Shown piece after piece: positions 34,900-45,549 of a DNA stretch of 64,000 nt (position 1 is its first letter; the number at the start of each line of letters is the position of its first letter). The DNA is from Prostheceraeus crozeri (lineage: Eukaryota; Platyhelminthes; Polycladida; Euryleptidae): NCBI GenBank assembly GCA_907163375.1, contig CAJQUW010016957.1:392501-456500 (forward strand). Direction: 5' to 3'. Both the position numbers and the translations under genes were made by a program. Below the pieces are notes generated by a model. It saw only the letters and a list, made by a program, of their open reading frames with translations, did not search any database and was not told the origin of the DNA.

Positions 34900-37844
34900 T
34901 CTACATCCTCAAATCTAGATCCCAATTAACAATTTTATTGCTACAAATTGTAAGGATTTCAAAGTACTCTTTTTCTTAATAGTTTTCCATTGAAGTAAAA
35001 TTAACATAGAATTTATCTTCTGCTTTGTGTATTACTCTCAGCAGTATCATTCATTATTCTCTTGATAAAAGATGATTCTCACGTCGTTTTCTTAATCCCT
35101 AACCATCCTCTTACCCCCTGTTGTTGTGATTATGTCACACAGACACCATAAAAAGCATTTTGTACTCTTTGGCATCACCCAAGTGAGTGTGATGATTTCA
35201 GTAAACATTTGCGTTTCGTTCGACCACGATGCATAAAATATTCACCATGTTTCACGGGTTTCTGACTAAGCGCTTCTTTTCACTTCCATGAACACCCGCA
35301 GGCTCTTGTTTTGGTAATTATCTTGAGGGATTAGGCGGAGCGCCAACACTCACAACTTCTGTCTGGTGTTTTAGTGTTATGTAATATTCTTCATCTCGCC
35401 TGGGCGTTGTTCGCATGCCATTTAGCACGTTTTACATCGCTGTCAGATTGAATTTGTGTAATTGTGACGCGATGGGTATAGAAACAGGCGGAATTCTGGC
35501 TGACAAACATCAACTCGGTTGGAACTCGACCCAGTGAACTAACTATATCATGAGCAGTATTCACTCCTCATTTGCGCAGATAATACAGGAATTATCGAAA
35601 ATGCTGAACTTGCTGAACTTGTAGGCGTGATATGAGGCAGACAGCGTTTTCATAACCTCAAAAATCATCGAGTAAAAACGCTAATTGATACAAAAGGTGG
35701 AAATTGTTGTGAAAAAGTGGTTTCAACCGGCAAATATGACTAGAAATAAAAGTCTTCAGACAATCATTTATTTCCGAATGAAAATGTCGTTCAAGTCTTT
35801 GCGCTGCTTCTCCAGCGGTCATTGCATGTTTGCCTCAACTTCACTGTTGAGATTGTCTTACCTGCTTCCAGGTATGTTCGGAGACAATTCAAACACAAAA
35901 TGTCACGCAGCTATTAGAAATAAGGATTCCATGATTGCCATAACATGAATTTAGCACTGTTACTGAACCTGCTTGTGGTAACAGCGATCACTTCTGGCAA
36001 AATAGCATGAGCACCTATGGGACCTCTCCCCTACTTGGTGATGTGTCTCAGCTTCGTTTGCAGAAGATCTGGTCACCTTGGTTTAGGATGACTGTGCAGT
36101 TGCCGACCGCCAGGAGAAATCACAAGAATATAGCTTCTGCGAGAATCCTGGTCAAACCACCGTCACTGAAGTTCGCAAGTCTGTTCGATTTGATTGTTAA
36201 AGGAGCCGTTACAACAGCGTGCATTGCAAATCAGTGGGATTATGTCGATTCTTGATGATCCGTGCAGAGGCAGATGAGACATGCTAACTCCGACCAGTGT
36301 GTGGTGAATAAAACCTGAGAGGAAGCATTGAAATCTTGACATTCTTGCCATTAGCCATTAACATAGATATTGATGTATTTTCAACAAACTTTCACGTTCG
36401 GTGAAATATACTTCATTATGATTTATTCGGGAGATGCTGCACATCAAATAAGAGTTCCTGACTCCAAGTTCTGTTGAAATTGATTCCTTTATAATTTCAT
36501 TTGCTTTTCCAAGAATGATGGCATTCATCCAAGAACCACTGCTGCGATTCTCCAACCAAAATGTCAATGGAAGGCACTCGCACTGACTGACAAGGGAATA
36601 TACAAGTCAAGTTTCAATAGTGACATCAAGACCACGATTTTGCCTTTGCGGAGTTACATTGAAATCCGGATTGTGTTGTTACCTCATTTCTACTTCTCTC
36701 CAAAGACTGTAATTTTGAGATCTAGGGTCTCGTGATTTTCATTTCAGACTCAGAAAGTCACCGAAGAGTAATCCTTGTAGACAAGATTACTGCACATTAG
36801 AGACTATCACAAAACTCCACCTTTTCATTCATTCGTCAGCGTTGGATTTGATACAACGTCGTCTTTGTCTGTTTTTACGCTTCTTCTGTAATTTTCTGAT
36901 ATGTGTAGAAATGTAGAGACGTAGAATCTTTTGAAATTATCAACGCTTTGATTAAAAAAAAACATTTTACGAACAGGATATGTTCAACTCCGAGAAAGGG
37001 CGTGGCATATGGATGAGGCCGGTGAAAACGCAGAAAGAGCCAGTCTTTCATCAAAACTGTGACATAAGACCGTGAATAAGGAAGATTGACAGAGAAATTG
37101 TAACTTCCTGAAAATTAGAGGAAATTCCGTCTGTAATATGGAAGATGAATCGTTTTCTATCATTAGCGAGCGTGTTTATCCAAAACGAAGATGGACAAAG
37201 GAAAACAGTTATTGCTTTTTATTCAGTGAAGTGGAAACTGCGCGCATTGAAATTGTTTGAGCAGTGAGAGATGTCCAGTAAGGAAGGAAGTCCCTTCTTT
37301 GATTGCGTGAGACGTGGCTTCTCACGTGCTAGAGTAGAACTAGTAATCAGAGCTATTTCAAAGAGTTTCTTCACAGACAGGTAGTCAATGATAAAGACTG
37401 CGTCTCAAAAGGATGTCTTTGAATCAAATTTAACAGCTATGACGCAACTCATTAGTTGTTAGAAATTCAAGAGAAATGAAAGCGGAAAGCGATACACGCC
37501 ATGAACTTGGAAGTTAATTAGATGGAGCGATAAAATGGCTGACAACCACGAGAATTTGAGGCATTTTCCTGCTGCTGGTGATGTAATGATTGGCGAATTG
37601 TATCACTGATGTATGGGGGAGTTGAATTGAAGGGATACAGAGATGGAGCAATTAATTTGAAATGTGATCAGTTTTCAAAAAATAATGATAATTCGACGTT
37701 GTGGATAACAGTTGTGGATTCATGCCGCAAGGCGATGCATTTTCAGTTATTTTATCAAAATGCTTTTATATATAAAGAGATGTGAAAGTAACCGTGAATA
37801 TTTACAGAATACTCTGACAAGATGTCGGCAACGTCGCCGTTTTG
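34900..37844. other. Intron sequence, unassigned
   Basis: Several frames of 60-90 codons exist on both strands (for example 35685-35948 and 36007-36255), but none shows a recognisable motif or consistent splice sites. I see nothing else that can be supported. Confidence 0.4.
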
Positions 37845-37940
37845 GTGCCGTCGTCATGACAACGCCTGTCCATGTCGTGCTATTGTTTTCAATGTCCGTG
37901 TCCGTTCTAGTCCTTTGCTACAGTGTTGGATTTCTATGGG
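37845..37940 (+). repeat. Dispersed repeat, copy 2 (partner at 27216)
   Basis: Shares the identical 18-base core CATGACAACGCCTGTCCA and surrounding similarity with 27216-27322, in the same orientation. Confidence 0.55.
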
Positions 37941-38976
37941 TATAACGATGAATACCACAACTTCCCAATGTCAGTCACACGCATGGTCAAGAGAAACGAT
38001 GTCGAATTTTAAGAAAATGGGGAGGAGACCGAATACACAGAAATGGAACAGCAGAAACTTTGAAATCATTACTCAACTGTAAGAAAGTTGCTGCCTGTGA
38101 AGAAGGTTGAAGATATTAATTCCTTGTCCTTAATTGCTTGGACTCGTCCCGATAGGCTGCTTAGTGTAAAAGACGCTGTTGTGGCCAAATTTCAATGATA
38201 TTGTAGAAAAGACGCGACCACGAGATTGAAATAACACTTGGGCAAATTCCATGCAGCTGTGACTACAGGTATTAGTGGTACAACTTGACCTGTGCAGCTT
38301 TTAATAACTACCGCTACCTTGAAATGACATAGAACTCCTATGAGAACTATAGCTAACTACCGTGCTGTGCTCAATGTGAAACATTCCTCTTCAGAAATAA
38401 ATTGTTGAGAGAACCAATCAGCACTCTCGGGCCTTCATGTAGACGAGAAAACATTCTCAAACTCTTGTTATTCAATGGTACATCTTCTAAAATCCTCTTT
38501 TCATGAATGCTTGTTTAGTTAAAGATATTTGAAGCTATTTATTGAAGAATATTCATATGTTAATAAACTATATGAAAGTATACTTCATGAAATTATTGAA
38601 TTCATTGCTTCATAATGTGTTTTTATATATTCGCTTTGCATGCTTTGGCTTTCTATTCATTTATGATATGTATTATTGATCGATCTCTCTATATCTTAGA
38701 AAATCTGATCTTAGATACTCATAGACATCATTTTCATCGAATTGTACAATTCACCTCACCAAATACCACTCTGGTGACGTCCTTGGAACAGATACTTGAT
38801 AAAGACATCTTTGTCGACATATAATTATCTCTCGTACAAGTGTGGATGACGCAGAGAGAACAGGGTTTCTTCACGGAATCATGTGGATAACTGATGTGCT
38901 GTAAAGAGATCAGAAACATGTCTGTCCGAAAATGAGACTCGCTTTTCCAAGCCAAAACTATCTTTCTTCTCTGTAG

Positions 38977-39144
38977 AGACAACTCTATCAGACTGGGGAC
39001 ACCCGAAGACGACAGTGAAATTGGCGAAGCCGCCAACGAAGACAGAATATTTCTGGTTGACTCAGCGACCAAAAACATCCGCCAAAATTTACCCAGCGAA
39101 GCCGGCGACCACTAAGCTGCCGAAGCCAACAGTGAAAAAATCAG
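38977..39144 (+). CDS. Ephrin-like protein, Lys/Pro/Thr-rich stalk exon
   Basis: This 168-base exon follows a pyrimidine-rich acceptor (TCTTTCTTCTCTGTAG) and ends at donor GTAAGT. The phase fits the previous exon (two bases complete a Lys codon, then 55 codons, one base left over). The peptide is rich in Lys, Pro and Thr, with repeats such as KLAKPPTKT and KLPKPTVKK. This fits an unstructured stalk between the ephrin domain and a membrane anchor. The next exon should begin in phase 1. Candidate terminal pieces with hydrophobic ends exist at 44841-44890 and 47666-47727, but neither is convincing. Confidence 0.68.
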
Positions 39145-39795
39145 GTAAGTTGTCATTACACGAGAAATACTCTTCCACCAACAGGTGCATTGTCAGTGCC
39201 TGTATTCTCTAACACTTCCTAATCATTATTAGACTTCTAAATAGCAGAAAGTACACAGGGGATTTAGACAGCACAATAGAAGAGTTGAGACTTGACATAA
39301 TAGATAATGTTTTTTATTCAAACTGCAACTTGTGCCATTCTTAAGCGATTCTTCTTAGAGTACTCAATTATAACAGATCGATAATTCTTAATCTGACTCT
39401 CTGGCGTCTCGCTGAAGAGTTCTCGGGCAGCCGCATGTCTATAATATTGGGAAGAATTGCAAGAAAATCAGTGAACAAAATGCTGATAGACAATAACAGG
39501 TACAAGGTGAATATATAGAACGAGAACAAGTTGAGGAACTTAAAATTCTTTATGCAGCATTTCAGAATCCGTCTCTCAATGACCTTCATGCTTGTTTGCA
39601 CATCTGTCTTTTGCAAGTTGCATACGTGAAAGTACAGCACAAAGTGACAATCCTTCGGTTCTTTGATTTGTTAGTGGCATTGAATGACTGCACAAGTTTG
39701 TTACTTGTATTCTTCAATGAAAACCTGAAATGTTTGGTATTTCTCCGTACAGATTGGTTTCCATTCATGGTATACTTCCTATTCTGCTTCCTTAC

Positions 39796-40153
39796 ATGTG
39801 ATATCCATCTGTTCTGCATCAGCTGTGCCGTTTGAAAAGAAGGTCAAGTCCAACAGTCTCTTATGCACACAAGTCCACGTACTATCAATGTTTTCTTTTT
39901 TCTGTAACACAGTTATCACATCTCCACTACATTGTATGTCCAACATCAGCGGACACTGACTGGTACCGGATGACTTGTTTTCAAACTTCAAAACCCCGGA
40001 ATCCCTGCTGTTTATCGCCTCGGTGATGTATTGCCAGCGTGCATTGAAGCTCTCAAAGGCGTCACAAAGATCATCAAAGTCAGATATGGATCTCTGATTG
40101 ATAAAAGGAAGGACTTGCGCCTGCCAAACTGAATTGATCTTATCTGACAAGTT
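39796..40153 (-). CDS. Possible internal exon, unknown protein
   Basis: On the minus strand, an acceptor-like TTAG is followed by 119 open codons and a good donor (GTAAGG). Codon use is mixed, with many C/G-ending codons, unlike the AT-rich surroundings. The peptide has three Trp (VWQAQ, ARWQY, STWTC), an NKS and an NGT sequon, and three cysteines, which suggests an extracellular protein. I recognise no family. It lies antisense within the presumed downstream intron of the ephrin-like gene. The weak pyrimidine tract at the acceptor keeps confidence low. Confidence 0.3.
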
Positions 40154-40837
40154 CTAACAGATTTGCGTGTGTCTTTAGATCTTATATATGATATAGCGCT
40201 CGCTTGAAGTACGCTGAATTAGATGTAAAAAGGCTTTTTATCTCTGCTCATTCAATTTGAAATTGATTGTACTGGTATTCTGTCTCATTTGATTTGTGAT
40301 ACAGGCTAGTGTAAGAAAGCCTACAGATTTCACGAATATCAAGTCTTCTGTTTAAATAGGAGTTTAGCAAAACCCTGGATGAGCCTTCTGCTGTCATGTA
40401 CTACAGAAGTATCTCTGATATTATCTCAATCATTAAGATTTAATAGGTTTGCACTGAGTAATTTCAAAGAAAATACATGGAAGGAACACCAGGAGACATG
40501 AATTTTATGAATTTAGGAAAATAAAAACTGATATTATCTTAAGCGCTTTCGAAGACCCTAATCACAAGAAAACGTCATTTACAAAAGAATTCTAATAATC
40601 TTGCACTGAAAGTTGTAGACATTCAAATTACATAGCTATGAAAAGTGATTGAGTAAAGAAATATGTATATGTACACACTGAAATCGAGACATCGGACTAA
40701 CGGAAATTTACCTAGATAAGATGAAGGCAAAAATAGGCTAAGTCCAAGGCAGGAGCAAGTCACTTCTTTCATAACACACAGCGAGAGCTTGAACTTCTTC
40801 AACAAAGTGGTCTGAGTGATCTTAACATGGGGCACAT

Positions 40838-41085
40838 TTATGCAATATGCAGTGACAAAGAAATAGGATTCGATCTTGTGTCCTGCGAATTGATTGCAAT
40901 CCCAGAGATGCTTGCATATTGAGCTGCTTTGAACTTTTGGGACTCTTGATCTTGTTGCCACCCACTTTGGATAGTGCTCTTTGATACAGATGCCAAGACA
41001 TCTCGTTGTCCGACCATTGTAGCTGCATCCGCAGTCGCATTTGAAATTATAGCTGACATATGATTAGCCAACGAGAGAAATTGGA
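40838..41085 (-). CDS. Possible exon, unknown protein
   Basis: A minus-strand frame of about 80 codons, with relatively GC-rich codons and peptide pieces such as ISNATADAATMVGQRDVLAS and SGWQQDQESQKFKAAQ. An acceptor-like TGTCAG lies near its start, and the phase to the block at 39796 could not be settled. It may belong to the same gene or be chance. Its upstream end abuts the decayed hammerhead element. Confidence 0.22.
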
Positions 41086-41089
41086 TCCT

Positions 41090-41429
41090 TGTGTTGGGCC
41101 TCATCAGTCGCGGGTAGGTACGAACCGGCGGCGTTCAATTGTCATGTAGCGTTCTTAACATGTAATGAGTAGCGCCTGCGTGAAGCGCCTCAAACTTCGC
41201 ATGCGGTATTAAGTCGTTGCAGAATGCAGTCCACCCTCCACGTGCCTGCGTTAAAGCAGTGCCTTCCTGGCTAATTCACGCTCTCAACAGATGGTCCGGT
41301 GGCCTTGTGGTTAGAGGGTCTGCTTGCACGTCCTCTACCTTCAACGTCGCTGGTTCAAACCTACCCACGACTGATGAGGTTACATCTGCTGACATTTGAT
41401 AAATTTGTCAATTTCCTGGTAACTTGTCT
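41090..41429 (+). mobile_element. Hammerhead/tRNA composite element, decayed copy
   Basis: Same layout as 49321-49775: a minus-oriented hammerhead remnant at the left (about 41092-41112), a shared spacer (41159-41284), a plus-oriented tRNA-like part (41287-41362; A-box TGGCCTTGTGG, B-box GGTTCAAACCT) and a plus-oriented hammerhead start at about 41363. In the plus ribozyme, 30 bases covering half of stem II, the GAA box, stem III and the cleavage site are missing between two GG dinucleotides, so it cannot cleave. The left ribozyme also lacks its 3' half. No target-site duplication is visible. The shared layout shows that the composite itself is a repeat family. Confidence 0.8.
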
Positions 41430-42240
41430 CAACATTAAGATTCAATAGGATAATATTGAGGAGTTTCAAAGAAAATATAAGGGAAAGCACAAAAGCATGT
41501 GAGATAATAAGATAACAGAATGGTAACTATGACAGCCAACCATCGGAAAGCTTAATGGATGACAGCACTCTTCAATAACATGCAGCAGTGTGTACAAACC
41601 TTTTTGAACATCGCCATATTTTTCTCACTTTAACAAGCATATTCTGCAATCATTTCCCAATGCTTCTCTGCGCTGATAGAACAAACATTCCGATATTTTG
41701 TCATATTTGTCGCTCATAGATCCTTAGTTAATATGAGCCAAACGAAGCTAATGAAATACCGTATGCAAGAAAACAAAAACTCTTATTTTTTACTGAGGTG
41801 CAGCTCCATCATATAAACTTTTCATTTGTTAATAGGATGCATGATTCAAGACTTATCAGTTAATTACAATTCTATGTCAGTTGATGGCCGCTAACACGAG
41901 GTAATCCTTATTTGGCAAAAGCGTAGCTTCAATGTTTTATTGGCTTCAAGTCATGAAAAGATGATAGTAAAATACATGTTCAGTCCCCACGTGTTTCCGA
42001 CGTTTTTTTTTTATCAGGGATATTTGTTGTTCTTGGAATATGGAGGGACTGTGCATAAATGTTACTTGTATATTTTTAACTTGAGGCCAAACAAGCAATG
42101 AAGAAGAGACTACTCTTTTGATGAATGAAGATGGTTAGTTCTTTTTTAAACATCAATTAAATGACTATCACATTAATAACTTGTTTATATTGCATTCTTG
42201 AATTCGCATTGTACAAACCAACGAGTGAAGCTACATATAC

Positions 42241-42360
42241 CTCGTGCAGCTGAACAGTGAGTCAGACAAGCTATCATCCTCAGTGACAGGATGCCCGGGA
42301 AACTGCTTCGCAGTCAGACCTTCGAGAACACGGGAGGAAGCTGACGCAGAACGCTTCAAA
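42241..42360 (-). CDS. Coding-like block beside 30-bp array
   Basis: On the minus strand this GC-richer block reads SRVLEGLTAKQFPGHP and TEDDSLSDSLFSC, then meets a possible donor (GTATATG) just below 42241. It continues the frame that stays open through the 30-bp array. It could be an exon whose intron or coding region hosts the array. No family was recognised. Confidence 0.22.
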
Positions 42361-43203
42361 TTGTACATGTCCACCGCAGAACGCTTCAAATCGTACATGT
42401 CCACCGCAGAACGCTTCAAATCGTACATGTCCACCGCAGAACGCTTCAAATCGTACATGTCCACCGCAGAACGCTTCAAATCGTACATGTCCACCGCAGA
42501 ACGCTTCAAATCGTACATGTCCACCGCAGAACGCTTCAAATCGTACATGTCCACCGCAGAACGCTTCAAATCGTACATGTCCACCGCAGAACGCTTCAAA
42601 TCGTACATGTCCACCGCAGAACGCTTCAAATCGTACATGTCCACCGCAGAACGCTTCAAATCGTACATGTCCACCGCAGAACGCTTCAAATCGTACATGT
42701 CCACCGCAGAACGCTTCAAATCGTACATGTCCACCGCAGAACGCTTCAAATCGTACATGTCCACCGCAGAGCGCTTCAAATCGTACATGTCCACCGCAGA
42801 ACGCTTCAAATCGTACATGTCCACCGCAGAGCGCTTCAAATCGTACATGTCCACCGCAGAACGCTTCAAATCGTACATGTCCACCGCAGAACGCTTCAAA
42901 TCGTACATGTCCACCGCAGAGCGCTTCAAATCGTACATGTCCACCGCAGAACGCTTCAAATCGTACATGTCCACCGCATAACGCTTCAAATCGTACATGT
43001 CCACCGCAGAGCGCTTCAAATCGTACATGTCGACCGCAGAGCGCTTCAAATCGTACATGTCCACCGCAGAGCGCTTCAAATCGTACATGTCGACCGCAGA
43101 ACGCTTCAAATCGTACATGTCCACCGCAGAGCGCTTCAAATCGTACATGTCCACCGCAGAGCGCTTCAAATCGTACATGTCCACCGCAGAGCGCTTCAAA
43201 TCG
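42349..43203. repeat. 30-bp minisatellite, about 28 nearly identical units
   Basis: The unit contains CGCAGAACGCTTCAAATCG and TACATGTCCAC. The first 14 or so units (to about 42767) are essentially identical. From there on, a CAGAGCGC variant appears and becomes dominant toward the right end, with a few TCGACC variants. High identity implies recent expansion. The period is a multiple of three, so plus and minus frames remain open (the longest about 320 codons on the minus strand). Both flanks are GC-richer than the surroundings and coding-like on the minus strand. Confidence 0.95.
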
Positions 43204-43350
43204 AGGTGGTCAGACTTGACACGTCAGTGTTGGATTTGACGGGAGGGGAAGTTCCCCTGCACTGCGTCGTCTCATCCCCGGTACTGAAGATGAGTCTTCC
43301 CTCCCTTGGGGAAAGAACATTCTCCGGCAGATCGGCCTTGCGTTGCCTCA
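43204..43350 (-). CDS. Coding-like block beside 30-bp array
   Basis: On the minus strand a frame of about 50 codons is open, reading WLRQRKADLPENVLSPREG and then STGDETTQC and SPPVKSNTD. It stops at the first satellite unit in that frame. It could be an exon that ends at one of the GT sites near 43220 (GTGTCA or GTCTGA). No family was recognised, so this is only tentative. Confidence 0.22.
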
Positions 43351-43822
43351 ACCAGATTGATTGGATATCAATTTATTGTTCTGTGTGTGAATACATGTGT
43401 GAGCTACATTAACAGTGTAATTTCCTCACAACTGTTTATAAGCATCATTATCAGTGACGAATGAATTCAAGAAGCAGAAAATGCTGCATGGAATGAAGAT
43501 AGCAAAACCATCACAAACACAGCGGAATTCAGAACGACATCTTATTTAGACGACGCATCTTGTCGACAAGGTATACACATGGTATTTATTTCATATTTAT
43601 GCAATAAAAATCCTGATCAATGCAGAAAAATCCGTCTGGGAACATTAGTTACTTTTCACTCTTTGAATATTGATATAAGTTCGGTTTTTCAGAATTCATT
43701 GTAGATCAAATTGGAATGAATCATGGAGTGATCCTCTGAGGAGCACTTCTTTGGATTTTCATACGCTAGACCTGCCATATACTGTTGATTCACGAAGATA
43801 TCTGCGGACCTTATTCGAAGTA

Positions 43823-44040
43823 TTATTTGACTGACTGCGGGTAGCACCATGCATTCGAGAGTCCCTGATAAGTATCAAATGTTATCTTCTTTATCTCATT
43901 TGTGGCTATTTCAAAAACTGTTCGCGGGAGTTCTAGACAGGAAGATGAGAGTGGCACTATAAGAATCGAATTGGTCTCCTCTTTGATTGCAGCTTTTTCT
44001 GCTTTGGTCACGACGTTGACCCAAAAACTTGCGATCGAAA
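43823..44040 (-). CDS. Coding-like open frame, unknown
   Basis: A minus-strand frame of about 70 codons ends in TAA, with pieces such as KAAIKEETNSILIVPLSSSC and VFEIATNEIKKITFDTYQG. No start exon, motif or supported splice site. It may be part of a minus-strand gene with the blocks at 43204 and 44146, or chance. Confidence 0.2.
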
Positions 44041-44145
44041 TTTGCGTTTAAACAAACATTTGGATGATGTGATTCCAACAGTGGTCATGGTAGTTGTTCC
44101 ACTTCGCTGCTTCCACCTGCTGACTTGATAAAATAGTTGCTGCAG

Positions 44146-44361
44146 TTACAACTTGCAATTCATGGCCATGATTTCCGACAGCCCATTGTCCACTTTGATA
44201 ATCAATGGCTTTATCTGCACACCATCACCGTCAATACACGGTTTTGAGCCAGGTTTAGGAAATTGCGTCGGGATAATTATGGTGGTAGATGAATGATTGC
44301 GTGACACACAGGCCCTACATACAGGCAGAGATACACGCCATTTCATTTCACACCTCCTCAT
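44146..44361 (-). CDS. Coding-like open frame, unknown
   Basis: A minus-strand frame of 71 codons opening with ATG. It reads CRACVSRNHSSTTIIIPTQF and KPCIDGDGVQIKPLIIKVDN. Cysteines and a sequon (NHS) are compatible with an extracellular protein. No family was recognised and no splice partner confirmed. Confidence 0.2.
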   Translation of the reverse strand: MRRCEMKWRVSLPVCRACVSRNHSSTTIIIPTQFPKPGSKPCIDGDGVQIKPLIIKVDNGLSEIMAMNCKL

Positions 44362-44959
44362 TAGATAGGCGTTGTCAATTGAATTGTGAAGATCTAATCA
44401 AAAGAACTCAAAATGATCATTAATGAATTAATCGACCAGTCTTTATGACTATTATCTCACATCTGAAACTATTCTTTGACATGAACACGAGTAAAACACG
44501 GTCGAAGTGGAAATATTTCTGGCAATTAAGCCTGGGAAGTGATGCAATCTGTCTTTCCAAATCTCATTAGCAATTTCTCACCTCATAAAATTCATATCTC
44601 AGTGTAATTAACAACAGTAATTTAGATGGAATCTTAGCAATAGTAAGTACAAATTTGTTATGTGAATTTCGAATATCTCTCATTTCATTGCATTATCACA
44701 TTATTCCTGGACATTTCAAAGTACATGAATACTCATACGAAACCAAATGAAACACAATACGCATCAGATAGAGTGTTTAATTCGAATATTTAAAGAGGAT
44801 AAGAGACGAGACCGATGGTCTGACTTCTTTATTTTCTTAGAGCACAAGAATAAAGTACTTCATCTGATTTACTACGTGCTTATCATTTGAAAGCAGTGCT
44901 ACATTTTCTTTTGGAAAAGAAGGAATCGTTGAGAAAAATATCGCTCAGTAAACCTGGAT

Positions 44960-45535
44960 ACATCTACAATTTGTCGAATGTTATCCGAGATATTTCAACA
45001 ATTTGTCGAATGTTATCCGAGATATATCTACAATTTGTGGAATGTTATCCGAGATATATCTACAATTTGTCGAATGTTATCCGAGATATATCTACAATTT
45101 GTCGAATGTTATCCGAGATACATCTACAATTTGTCGAATGTTATCCTAGATATTTCAACAATTTGTCGAATGTTATCCGAGATATATCTACAATTTGTCG
45201 AATGTTATCCGAGATATATCTACAATTTGTCGAATGTTATCCTAGATATTTCAACAATTTGTCGAATGCTATCCTAGATATATCTACAATTTGTCGAATG
45301 TTATCCTAGATATTTCAACAATTTGTCGAATGTTATCCTAGATATATCTACAATTTGTCGAATGTTATCCTAGATATATCTACAATTTGTCGAATGTTAT
45401 CCTAGATATATCTACAATTTGTCGAATGTTATCCTAGATATTTCAACAATTTGTCGAATGTTATCCTAGATATATCTACAATTTGTCGAATGTTATCCTA
45501 GATATATCTACAATTTGTCGAATGTTATCCTACAT
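44960..45535. repeat. 32-bp minisatellite, about 18 units
   Basis: The unit contains CAATTTGTCGAATGTTATCC followed by either GAGATATATCTA or TAGATATTTCAA-type endings. The CCGAG form dominates on the left half and CCTAG on the right half, again showing directional variant spread. The period is not a multiple of three, yet frames stay open over parts of the array because the unit has few stops in one direction. Confidence 0.92.
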
Positions 45536-45549
45536 GTAGATATGTCGAA

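Noticed and set aside
39596-39835. Hydrophobic plus-strand frame as the membrane anchor of the ephrin-like protein
   Set aside because: No acceptor in the right phase precedes it, and it overlaps antisense a minus-strand frame with better codon character.
42231-43199. 322-codon minus-strand repeat protein with 10-residue period
   Set aside because: The plus strand is open through the same array as well. I kept the flanking minus-strand blocks as tentative exons but do not accept the repeat stretch as proven coding sequence.
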